A stretch of 64,000 nt of DNA from positions 1 through 64,000 of the forward strand of contig MU405213.1 in assembly GCA_022836615.1 (NCBI GenBank), read 5' to 3'. The notes below the pieces were generated by a model. The model saw only the letters and a list, made by a program, of their open reading frames with translations, was not told the DNA's origin and did no database searches. A program made the position numbers and the translations under genes. Origin of the DNA: Annulohypoxylon bovei var. microspora. Taxonomy: Eukaryota > Ascomycota > Sordariomycetes > Xylariales > Hypoxylaceae. Within the stretch, counting starts at the first letter, position 1. Every line of letters begins with the position of its first letter. This document shows, piece after piece, positions 32,784 through 43,446 of this stretch.

Positions 32784-35679
32784 TCAAACCCACCCACCAG
32801 CCGGCGGCTGTTCGCCCGACAACTCCATACCCTTAGCTGATTCAACCCAATTATTCCAGTCAATCTCGCCGTCGAGCTCCATGTTGAAGTCCGCGGCCTC
32901 CAAATCCATGTTCGCAAACACGTCAACCGATGGGTCGGCATCGGCCCACAGCCAGGCCCCAGAGACCGGGGTAAAGTCCGAAGGGCCTAACGGAAAGGGG
33001 TTATATAACGAACTCGCTGGTTGCGGCCCTACCCCAACTTGACTAGGAATATTAGTCGACATAGTTGGGCCTGATCCTGGGTTATTCCCGCTTGGAAGAT
33101 TCGGCGACGTGACACCACCGCCTTGCGAAAAGCCGGACCGGAGATACGACGATCCAAAGTCCTGCTGCGGTGCCGACGATCTTGAACTATACTGAGGGAC
33201 AAAGCGAAAGCTCGACAACACATCAAGCCTCTCATCGCTCTGTCCCTCCGGCACTACAAGCCGCCACCACAGCTCGCGGAAGGTCTCGGCGCTATCCGGG
33301 CCCGGGAAAGGGCCCGGGCTAGCGGGCTGCTTGGCGCGGCGGTCCTCCGCCTCCAGCGCCCTCGCGGCTAGAGGGTCCTTCCTCAGCCTCTCGAGCTCGG
33401 CGTCGCGGTGCCGGCGGGCCTTGGCCATGAGCTGGTGCAGCGGGATCCAGAAGCGCAGGTTCGAGCTGGCGGCGCCGGACTGCTGCTGGGCGGGGATCAG
33501 CCAGTGGCTGTGAAGCGCTACCCACTACAACGGGAGTCAGTATTTTCTTCTCTGGGAAAGAGTTTTTAGGAGCAAGGACTCCTCAATTGGCTTGATTAAA
33601 AAGTTCTCATTTCCGAGATAAGTTAAAAAAAAAAAAAAAAATCGATGTTACATACGGCGCGCTCGACAGCGGGGGACCAGGGCCGCCGCGCTGCCTCGAT
33701 CAGCATGTACACGATGGCGTACCAGTGTGTGTACGTCTGAAAGATCCAGCGCCAATTACGGCAGGCCGACTCCGCGTTCAGCGCGTGGTTGTACTCCGCG
33801 ACCTCGATGGCCGCGATGAACAGCCTAGCGCGCAGGTCTTCGGAGTCGGAGGAGTGCTCGTTCGGGCAGAATAGCACAGGGAAGTAGATAATCAGGCTCA
33901 TCTTTGCAACGAGGAGCCGTGTGACCGTGACCGTGACCCAATAGGCGATGTTGCTGGTCTCATTGGAGTATTGGAGATATGACTTATCTAGCCTTTCGTA
34001 GAATTCGTTTATGAGGCGGCTCTGCTCGTCTAGGCGCGAGGTTCCGTCCTTGAGGCTTAGGGCCATTAGCTGTTGCGTTACGGCGGTCTGTCCCGCGAAT
34101 ACGATAGAAAATGTCATGTCGGTTATGCCTTCCCTCTCCTTGGGCGTTTCCTTTGTCTCAGGATCGATATCGGCATCGTTGATGTTTAGGGGGAATCGCG
34201 TGTCAAAGCTACCCTGGGTGATGGTAAGATCCGTGCCCTGGTCTTCGGAGGCCCTCACGTCTACGGCACACAATGACCACCACACTCTTCGTCGCATTTC
34301 CACTTCGTAAGGGGTAAGATGGGCGAAGCGGCTTCCATCGCGTTGTAAGCCTAGGGCCTGTCCCATCCTAATGGCGAGGCCTGTCATCATCCATACGAAT
34401 CGCGAGCTATCATGACGACGGAGTAGGAATAGAAATATGACAAAGGCCTGTATGAGGACTATATCGGGAACATTGAGGAAATCCGCCTTTGCCAGTACGT
34501 ACTCCAATCCGAGACGATACTTAAGACTGAGTTCAGACTTAGTAGAACCGAAGTTGGTCATTGTCTAAAGGGGATACAAGGTACATAAGCATTTACTATA
34601 AACTCAGAGTCTGGGGGAGTAACCCACATCATCTTTTTCCATCGAAGTTATGGAGGCATAGTATATCGCGAACATCAGAGCCTCGTTCGCCGGCGTCAAG
34701 GTGGATAGGTCACCACCAGCATCTCGTATCATCTTATTTACGGTAGGAAGATGCACGAGGCGAGCCATAGCGTTAACATTTTCGGAGAAGACATTTAGGA
34801 GGAAGGGAATTTGAGAAGGCAAAGGATGGAATTCGCGAAGGTCTGGTGACGGCGAGCTTAGATTGTTCCGGAAGAGAAACGCATGACGTTCTGAAGGTGT
34901 CCGGTCTAGCTCTTGAGTCGAGGGAGTCTTCCCAGGCGAGTCCTCATCTCCAGAGCTATCATAGTCACCGCCAGCTAGTTCTTCAGCATCTATCTTTAGA
35001 CCGCGGAGCTACACTCGAGGTTAGTTACTCAAACCAAAGCCCGTGATATGCTTCGTCTTACCTCATCGTTGACGCGCGACCAAAAGCCGCTACTCACATA
35101 ACGGCATTGGCCAGCATCTCCGGGAACTAACCTTCCGAACGACGACTGTACACTTGACATATTCGCGGCCGACGACGATTCGGCATAGCGACCAGAATCT
35201 CGTTCATGACCCGAATTCTCGGGAGAATTGGCCGAAGGCGAGCCGCGGGTACTTGCGTGTGCCTGTTCTAGCTGACCACTCAGCTCCTTGACAAGGCCCT
35301 CAAGACTCCGTAATCTATCCATGACTTGATTCACGCTCGGGTCACTTTCCTGTGCCGCTTTGGCACTGTTGGCGATGCGTTCGAGCCGGCGAGCCCATCG
35401 TGGAGGCTTGTCTAAGGACGGGAAGACACAGGGGATGTTTGCGCGACGACAGTTTGAGCACGGCGACGATTTGTCGCACCGCACCTTACGCGTACGACAT
35501 GTAACGCAGCTACGCAGTCTTACTGCACCCGCTGGAGAAGATGATGTCCCTCCATGTGGTGAGGATCCGGCGCTCGCATGTTTCTCGGGGGGCGAAGCCG
35601 AGTCGGGAACGCCTAACCCCAAGCTGCTCGAAGCGTCCGGAGTCGCTGCCGAGATGGCCACGGCCGGAACCTGTGACAT
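32784..35679 (-). CDS. Zn2Cys6 fungal transcription factor
   Basis: Exons 35679-35062, 35008-34628, 34564-33656 and 33524-32784 give 882 residues. The binuclear zinc cluster C-X2-C-X6-C-X5-C-X2-C-X6-C occupies Cys58, 61, 68, 74, 77 and 84. It is followed by a basic linker (PRWARRLERI) and a short heptad-like region (LRSLEGLVKELSGQL). The middle carries the fungal-specific regulatory domain: FLFLLRRHDSSRFVWMMTGLA, RMGQALGLQRDGS and MRRRVWWSL. The C terminus is Pro/Ser/Gly-rich and acidic, a likely activation region. It is a nuclear DNA-binding regulator. The third intron (33655-33525) belongs to a repeated intron family listed separately. The second intron uses a rare GTGGGT donor. It is divergent from the reductase-like gene 458 bp away, which is a plausible target. 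Confidence 0.9.
33525..33655 (-). mobile_element. Introner-like element, copy A (intron 3 of the Zn2Cys6 gene)
   Basis: This 131-nt intron is homologous along its length, in the same orientation, to the first intron of the unrelated DUF1996 gene. Shared blocks in transcript order are: GTATGTAACA(T/C)CGA at the donor, TCTCGG, TAAT(C/T)AAG(C/T)CAA(T/C)T, AGGAGT..TTGCT, AGAAGAAA(A/T)TACTGA, and TCCCGTTGT before the acceptor. It carries a T17 run and small hairpins (AGGAG/CTCCT and CTCT/AGAG). Both copies are followed by TGG in the exon. It interrupts codons in phase 0. Confidence 0.75.
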
Positions 35680-36137
35680 TCTATGCTATTAGGGTGGCCT
35701 AGCTTTTTATAGGTAAAATGGGGTTCCCCTTAGTAGCACAAAAGAGTTAATTTGGTGTGAATATGCGATCGACTTCGCGCGAGCATGTCACAACTAGTGG
35801 GGCCCGTAAGCAGGAACATGCCGGATAGGGGCTAGCGCCCGGGCGCTGGCATAGTGCCGGGGAAATTGCGCCCCGAGTCAGCCGCACCTGCAGCGAGAAA
35901 CCAGCGAAAACTTACCGGTAGCTGCCTCAAACTAGGCGACGTTTTAGGCCTATTCACTATGACGGATTATGATATTTGGAAAGAGTCACCGTACTTGAGT
36001 AGGTATAGATTTGGGATAAAATGTAGGTATTTAACCTTCCCGTTGTAGAAGTCACAATAATTATCTCAAGCCACTCTCTATTCAAATCCTCCTTCGATTA
36101 AAAAGAAAAAAGAAAAATCAATCCACTACCCAAAAGC
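35680..36137. promoter_or_regulatory. Divergent promoter region between the Zn2Cys6 gene and the reductase-like gene
   Basis: A 458-bp intergenic stretch from which both genes are read outward. It contains several CGG/CCG triplets (around 35818-35880), the half-sites usually bound by zinc-cluster proteins, but no clearly spaced pair stands out. Confidence 0.35.
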
Positions 36138-36863
36138 ATGGCGCAAAAGACAATTGCATTTCTTGGCGCTAGTACCGGTGTAGGTCTAGCAGCACTGAAG
36201 ATCTGCCTCGATGCAGGCCATCATTGCATCGCGCTCTGCCGGAATCCATCCAAACTTACCACCATCTTTGATCCCAAGAAGACGCCCAATTTGGTAGTTA
36301 TCCAGGGCAACGCACATGACGTCGCAGCCGTGTCTCAATGTCTCAGGGCCTCAGAGACCCAACTCGTCGACGAGATCGTCTCCACTATCGGCGGCGCTTT
36401 CGTCTGGAGCAAGATGACGCTCGACGACCCTACCGTCTGTGAGAAGGGCATGGTTACCTTACTCGAAGCTCTCTCCAGGCTTCGCAAAGAAGGCTTAAAC
36501 GGTAGACCGCGCATCATCGTCTGCAGCACAACTGGCATGTCTCGATTCGGGCGCGACGTACCCCTGCCTATGGTCCCGATGTACCAACTTGTGCTCAAGG
36601 TGCCGCACGCGGACAAAATGGCTATGGAGGACAAATTATCGGCCAGCGGCGAGGACTTTACCATCGTGCGCGCGAGCCTCCTAATCGATGGGGAGACGAA
36701 AAAGGAGGTCCGCGTGGGTATTGAGGACCCTGTAAAGGGGCTCGAGTCTACTGCTATCGGGTACATAATCTCGAGGGAGGACGCGGGAAAGTGGGTCACA
36801 CGGAATCTAATTATGCAGAAAAACGCGAAATATCTGAACAAGACTGCGACGATTACTTACTAG
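36138..36863 (+). CDS. NAD(P)-binding Rossmann protein, NmrA/SDR-like
   Basis: A single exon of 241 residues. The N terminus has the dinucleotide-binding turn GASTGVG (10-16) after a hydrophobic strand, followed by the second strand IALCRNPSKL, the pattern of atypical short-chain dehydrogenases with an NAD(P)H-binding domain (PF13460 type). The later strands RPRIIVCSTTGMS and FTIVRASLLIDGE also fit. The classical YxxxK catalytic pair is not obvious; a Tyr is present in VPMYQLVLK, but the spacing differs. It may therefore be a redox sensor or an isomerase-like enzyme and not a plain dehydrogenase. It starts 458 bp from the divergent Zn2Cys6 gene and ends tail-to-tail with the acyl-CoA ligase gene. 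Confidence 0.85.
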   Translation: MAQKTIAFLGASTGVGLAALKICLDAGHHCIALCRNPSKLTTIFDPKKTPNLVVIQGNAHDVAAVSQCLRASETQLVDEIVSTIGGAFVWSKMTLDDPTVCEKGMVTLLEALSRLRKEGLNGRPRIIVCSTTGMSRFGRDVPLPMVPMYQLVLKVPHADKMAMEDKLSASGEDFTIVRASLLIDGETKKEVRVGIEDPVKGLESTAIGYIISREDAGKWVTRNLIMQKNAKYLNKTATITY

Positions 36864-37499
36864 AGGAACTATATGGAGTTTTATGGCGGTGTATTTGCAT
36901 TGGTATTTATCTAGGCTGAAAGATATCCTTAGTTTTAGGAGAGAGGCGTTATACCCAAGAGAGTAAAGGAAATTAATGTTATTCCCCTCTAAATAGATAT
37001 ATATGTAGGTACCCTAAATACCTACCCAGGTATTTAATGACGAGCTCAAGAACATTAGTGTATGCACCTGAGATCTCGATGACGGGAAACTCCGCAGGGT
37101 AAGCTTACGCACGTACGTTCTGGGCGCTCATGCCAAAAGACATGTTGAAGACAGTTTCCCAAGTATTAAGAACCTCAAGATCCTCGACTGAGGTCACGCC
37201 ATTGTCAGATAGCTCACTTAGTTTCCTATTATCAAATGTAGGTAAGGTCTCGTACTACATACAGAGAGCAGCATTCAGAATAGGAGCCTCAAAGGACTGC
37301 TTCTTGACAAGTTATCAATATCCAAGCTTAATTCGTCATAAGGTACTCATTTCTCGGGTCTTGGGGAATATTAGACAACGCTAACACCAAGCAAACCTTA
37401 TATACTCTCAATAGCAGATCGCGACATATTGCCTAAAACTCGCGCTATGCTGAAACAAAAAATAGTTAGAATCCAACTTATCTCTGCTCGTTTTCTACT
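36864..37499. other. Intergenic region between convergent genes
   Basis: It contains TAGGTACC and CTACCCAGGTA motifs near 37005-37035 and no supported gene. Confidence 0.45.
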
Positions 37500-39328
37500 T
37501 TAAGCCAGCTTCGTCGAGTTCGGTTTCCTGTCTCCAACTTCCTTCGCCGCCTGGTCTCTAAGTATCTTACGAAGAATTTTGCCGGACTAATGAGTTCGTC
37601 GTTAGCTAATTCTCTCCTCAGTGTATCTAGCCTTGTCAATGCTGTTAGACTTACCGGGTTCTTAGGAATAGAGTCGACGAACTTGACGCCGCCACGCAGC
37701 CACTTGTACTTGACAACCCTTGATTCCATCCACTTGGCGATCTCCTGTTCTGTCTGCTTCACTTCGGGGTTTGCAACGACGTACGCGCGCGGCGCTTCTT
37801 CGCCCTTGATCGTGACGCCCACTACGGCTACGTCACTGATGCCCTTGTTTTCCAGAAGCACGTCTTCTAGCTCGGCCGGCGCTACCTGGTTAGCCTTCAC
37901 CTTGATAAGCTCCTTGATGCGGTCCACGATGTGGAAAAGCCCGCCCTGTTCGTATTTCTCTATGTACCCGATGTCTCCGGTCTTCAGCCAACGGGTACCA
38001 TCTGGATCGATATGGAGCGTATCCGCGGTGGCTTCAGGCTTTTTCCAGTAGCCTTTCAAGAGGTTCGGCCCGGTAACCCATATCTCGCCCGCCTCGTTCC
38101 CTTTGGTGATCTCTCCCGAGCCGTCTACCTTCATGATCCGTGCCTTGCAGTTTGGTAACAACTCGCCGACAGCCGCCGACCTATTTTCTTCGTCGGGGTG
38201 AAAGGTTGTGCAACCACACGTCAACTCCGTCATGCCCCAGCCCTGGCGCAGCTTCAAGGCGCCCGGCGGCCATAGCTTGGCAACCTCTTCGCTTATTTCA
38301 GCTCCGAGGGGTGCGGCCCCGCAGCCGATAATTTCGATGCTACTGAGGTCGTACTTGCGACTAAGAGGGCTTTTGGCGAGCGCGACTACGATAGGGGGCA
38401 CGGCGATGAGAATGTCAATGCGAAACTTCTCAACGTGCTGCAGCATTTTCTCGAAGTTAAACGAGGACATGATGTAGACCGGAACGCCCTCCCTCGGATA
38501 GTTGCTGATGAAGAACGTCTGACCATAAGCATGGTACATCGGTAAAAATCCCAGCCGGCGGGCCCGTTTTTTCTTTTGCTCATACTCGGAATCTAACCGT
38601 TCCATGAAGTTCGTAGCGAGCCCGTTCGCTACATAAGAATAATGCGAAATCTCGACACCCTTCGGCACTCCAGTCGTCCCCGAACTGTAGTTGAGGGCAC
38701 ATATTTGCTCATTTGAATCAGCGGGCTCAACCCAGTCGAACTTGGTCGCTTCTTCTCGGGAAGCAAGGAGAGTTGTCCAGTGTTGGGTTCCAAGCCGCGC
38801 CTTGCCCGGTTCCGGATTAAGAGCCGTCGCATCAAAACTATAAACTCGACTCCTCGGTAGACCCGCTTGGGTTGCAGCTTCTACCGCGATCTCGATGCTG
38901 GCGTCGCTAGCTATTAGAAACGAGGCGCCACTATCCTTCACCTGGTAAGCAAGTTCCCGTGGGACAAAGCTAGGATTAGCGCCAGTGAATACGCCCCCGG
39001 CCATAAGCACGCCCATAAATACCGCTGGGGTGAAGAGCGAGTTGCCAGAGAAGAGAAGAACGCGATCTCCCAGTTTTAGGCCTGCTCGCGTCAGTCCCAG
39101 AGCAAATCGCTTCGCCCATAGGCGATAATCCGATTGTGTGATAAAGTGCGTCTCCGGGCGATCAGGGTCGATGAACTGGGGAGTATCTAGGAGAGGTCCA
39201 AATGAAGATCCGAACACCCATTTCTGCAAAGAACAGTTGGGTATTGGTGTCGACCATCTTGATTCAATTGTCATGGTGGGGGTCGAGTTAGCAATAGTAG
39301 AAGCGATAATACTATCCTGAGGCGACAA
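37500..39328 (-). CDS. 4-coumarate-CoA ligase-like acyl-CoA synthetase (AMP-binding)
   Basis: Exons 39328-37655 and 37586-37500 give 586 residues. It belongs to the adenylate-forming superfamily: it activates a carboxylic acid as acyl-AMP and transfers it to CoA. Visible motifs are the P-loop YSSGTTGVPKG (residues 214-224), YHAYGQTFF, GWGMTELTCG (adenine-binding), the hinge WLKTGDIGYI, DRIKELIKVKANQVAPAELE, and the catalytic Lys561 in SGKIL. The last exon restores SGKILRKILRDQA; reading through the intron instead would lose this Lys. The end is TKLA, so there is no clear peroxisomal SKL tag. The true start could be the Met of MTIESRW, 18 residues further in. The substrate cannot be told from sequence. 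It is convergent with the reductase-like gene and may share the Zn2Cys6 regulator. Confidence 0.9.
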
Positions 39329-42194
39329 TAAGGCTGTTACTAATATCGAACAAAACCGTATTCAAGACGAAAGCTAGAATAGATGCCGTCGCAGTCGTTA
39401 TTCGCACACAAGCTTTCTATGAGTCTAATAGCTTGCTCCGCGATGGTAGATGACAAATTGAAGACGATGTAGGATCCTCACTGAAAAGGGTGAACAGAGG
39501 CGAGCTACCCCATCAAAGTCCCAACGTCACAGTGCGGAGCCCGTCTCAATAGCTCGGGTGCGGTGCGGGCTTGCCGTGGTTTCTACCGTATCCGTAACCA
39601 AGCAGGCAGGTTGGTAGCAGGCCAACATTGAGAATTGAGCACTCCCCTTCGCTATGGGAGCTCTCCCATTGGCCCTAGATCATTGCCTGGGTAGGTATCA
39701 AGCCAAGTGGTTGCGAGCCATGAATTGTCATCCGGGGTAGGGGTTGCTATCCCCGCAAATCATGATGGAGATGCAACTCAGGATTTCTGCGGAGAAAGCA
39801 ACGAAAAAAAGCCAGGGCTGCTCATGAGCCGAGGCTTTATCCCTTTTCAAACATGAAAGGAACATAGTGCGGGAGCGTCGGGGTTTTTTTTACTTGAACT
39901 CCATATTTCTCTCTAACACCGGCATCGCCGTTTGTCACGCACGACTCATTTTATTATGGTCAAGATTCAATATTCCCCTTACCTATGTAGGTATGTAGGT
40001 ATGTGCGTCGGCTGATTATCAAGTTTGTGGTATGTATTAAGGTAAGAGGTACGTACTCTGTGACGACGCCCTAGCTAGTAGCCTTAGCGGCTGAGGTTTA
40101 TTTAACGTACTGGGTGGATCTCGGACCATCGCGCCTACTGCGACGATTATGTGCAACCTTACACCGGCGGGATCTAAAGGCGGGATTACGTTTAATGCCA
40201 TGATAGGTTGTACAAACCATTCTATCGGAACGGCATGTTTAATAGAAGAGACTATTTAACTATAATTCAATTTATACATTAAAAAATCGTGTTTGGCGTC
40301 GGTAAAGTTTGGGGAACGGTCGCACGCTAATCGTCAAAAATTTCGGACTTCGGATTCGGATTTTACAAACGACTGCGGAACCACTGTCATGATCTGTGCC
40401 CATCACAACGGGTTCATAAAAGCAAATACGGCAACTAAAACTATCTCGGGTATAATCTCTTTATTTATTCTTGGCATCACGTTTTTCTATTCTAATGGGT
40501 TCGGTGTTGTGTCTCGCTACACCTTCTCTTTAACCCCTGTCATCGTGCACAAGCCATGGCAAATAATCCTTGCCGTCTCGCTTGTTCAGCTTCAGCTTCG
40601 CTTGTTATCACACTCATTCGGCTAGCAGTTCTATTTATTGTTTCTTGCGCTATACACCGCTACAGCTAGTCACAAGAAACTTTATGTGTAGCCAGCGCAT
40701 CGTTTATAGACCAAGGCATATAGCCACATAAATAGTAGAAACTAACTTAAGCTAACTTATCCTCGCGTCATTTGGGGGGATATAGATTCGTGGCTTCTCA
40801 CGCTCATCGGGAAGACTGCTACTCTAATAATAAGGCAGCTCCCCTAAAAGTACCTGCTTGAGAACGGTCCTCTATATTCCCGTTGCTATAATTCGAACCA
40901 TAAATTTAGATTTCTAATCCGATCACTTGATCGAAAATCGAAAAGGGGATCATAACTATGTAGGTACCTACCTAACCAAAATGATTGATTAATGAATATA
41001 AGGTTCTCCTTGCAAATTGAAAAGCGCTTACCCCTATTTACCTAACCAGTAAGGTAAATGCAGAAATAATGTTGTTAGACAGTGATAAATGATATTGAAT
41101 AACTACTAAGCAGATGAATACCTACCTAAGTAGGTACCTATTTTATAGATGTAATCAAGGCAAAGGAAGTCTTACAAAAGGAAGTGCTAGGAACGAGCCG
41201 CGAAAGGGGGGAAACATATAAACAATATCACTACATATTAAGGGTTGATTTGTAGGAGTAAAAGTACCTATTAGCAAGATCAAGAGTGACCCTCTTAACC
41301 TCCCTCTTCTTTTTTAAGTCACGGTGGCCACATAGCACTTAGATTTCAATAGAGAAGTATCGCGAGCAGAGGTTTAAGGGGTAAGGACATCCTATCATAT
41401 CATATCTTTGAACTTTGAAAACCTAGGAATTATTATGATGAGTTCAACACTAGGTACCTACTAATCAAGACTATTTCTCCGACTCTGTTAGCTTTTAATT
41501 ACCCCATATCAGAGCTATACAGTACCTATTTTCATATCTTCATACAATATACGGTAATCATGTCGAGTTGCCTTTGACATTTTATAGCATTGTATTAAAT
41601 ATTTATTTATTTATGTTTTCTCTTCGGCCGCCACACAATGCCGTGGCATTTGAATTTAATATTTATCACCTTGCTAGCACAAGAACTATTTCATGTTTAA
41701 CGCCACGGATTTTGCATCAAATACCACGATATAGATTCAATCTAACATATTTCGAAAACAACTATAGTCTGAAATTACGCAACTCATCCCGGGAGTTTCG
41801 CAGTATTCACTCAGGAGATCCTGGGTTGCTTCTGATTAGCTCGAGGCATGGTAGTACGTTTCTTGTTACACCTGCCTACTTTGTTACAGCGTAGAGCACC
41901 TTCCATTGAGGAACTTGCAGTCCGATCTTGTGTTGTGTTGTGCCGTGCCTGCTTCAAAACTACCACATAAGCAGCCATTTCAAGAAAACCACGCCTGAAG
42001 CGTAGACTAATACCAAATATATAACTTTAACTTTTCCAACGACGCCATCCTAAACTCACGTCTAAATTTTATCTTTCTTATCCTAAGCATTGTTTTTATA
42101 TAAATTCCCCCTAGAATGCGTTATTTATGTATTAAAAACACCTTCCGTTGATAGATACCTATCTACGCATCACTTCATATAAACTCATACCATC
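39329..42194. other. Gene-poor region of about 2.9 kb
   Basis: It contains several GTAGGTACCTACCTA-type motifs (39978-40000, 40965-40980 and 41121-41140). Open frames of 108-110 codons at 40293 and 41568 have no conserved pattern. The stretch near 39520-39620 is GC-rich and lies upstream of the acyl-CoA ligase gene, so it may be its promoter. Confidence 0.4.
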
Positions 42195-43174
42195 ATGGAG
42201 CCAGATCAACCCGACATATCCTCCGACTCTGGAGCTGCCAGCGGCTCCGAAGTTCCACCCATTACTCGCAATGGAGTAGTAATTCGTAAAATGAAGAATA
42301 AGCTGAAGCGGCATCCTGAATTTTGGTTAGGAGATACACCTCTCAATCCCAGAGATAATTTACTTCTCCATTGCAACCCCGCCAACTTCATCGATTATAC
42401 GAAAAATATAGGGTTATGTTATCTCGCTAAGATTGTAAGACAATACTGCATATCCTGTGATTCCTGGTCTAGCTTACACCCCCATACAGGCCCATTTCAA
42501 ACGAGGCGAGAACGTCAGGCCTGAAGCAGTACGTAGATTAGCCCCCACCAAGATAACTTGTTCATAACCGTATTTAGCAAACCGCATGGACGGCAAAAAA
42601 CGACGACATATGCAAGTTAATGGTTTGGAAATGTGGTGGAATAGCGTTTGGTTTTCCACCAGCAGTAGTGGCAGCTCCTTATCCCAGGAAATATGAAGAA
42701 TATCACATAAAGGGTAATTGTCTATTTTCTTTGTAAAATCTATTGACTAACATCCTCGTAGTTCATGTGAAGATCATGCTTTCTACTATAGCAATACTTC
42801 GCCACAAAGCCGCCTGGGGCATCCTCTCGACCACTCCGGACAAGATTGTTATTTTCAAGGGACCTGAACAATTTACCCCTTCACACCCGTGGGATGCCAT
42901 GGTGTTGCGCGATTGCATTGCTACCCCCGAGGGTGAGCTCCAAAGATCTAAAAGTATCAGTGCTCATAGGTGGGATATTCTCTTGATGAGGATAGGCGGT
43001 GACTTTAGCTGTAAGTCCACAACATGCAAATTCTTTGTTATTTCCAACTAATGCAATGCTCTAGACCCCTGGGTTCCAGTTTCTATCCGAAACGCTGGGC
43101 CTATTAATTATCTGGATTGGCGGCCGCAACGCGAGTGCTTCCCATTCATTCCCTCTCCGAGATCCTACAGGTAG
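42195..43174 (+). CDS. Unrecognised five-exon gene
   Basis: Exons 42195-42434, 42490-42528, 42578-42713, 42762-43010 and 43065-43174 join in frame to 257 residues. All four introns are 48-55 nt with GT donors, AG acceptors and suitable branch sites, and every phase closes, which is unlikely by chance. The product starts MEPDQPDISSDSGAASGSE (acidic, disordered), then has a basic stretch (KMKNKLKRHPEFWLG), a Cys-containing middle (DDICKLMVWKCGGIAFGFP) and an end with PWVPVSIRNAGP. There is no signal peptide and no clear membrane segment. I recognise no family. The gene is convergent with the DUF1996 gene, 272 bp away. It could be a lineage-specific gene or a decayed relative of a larger family. 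Confidence 0.6.
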
Positions 43175-43446
43175 TTAGGATACTATTATAGCGAATTGGC
43201 ATTTACGTTGGTTCTTTCACAGTAACTTGAATGGAAAACACGACCCAATTCAGGGATAGCGACGACGTTCTAGGGGTTGTTCATTGGAGAATCTTTTAGC
43301 TAGGTAGACCAAGTATCTTAAATATCAGACATAATATTGACAACTTCACATTCAAACGTAAATACTAAGGCAGAACCCCATCCTACTGGATTCATTATAG
43401 TCTCTATTAACTTCACCCACCAAGTATACCTCATTCAATCATCTAC

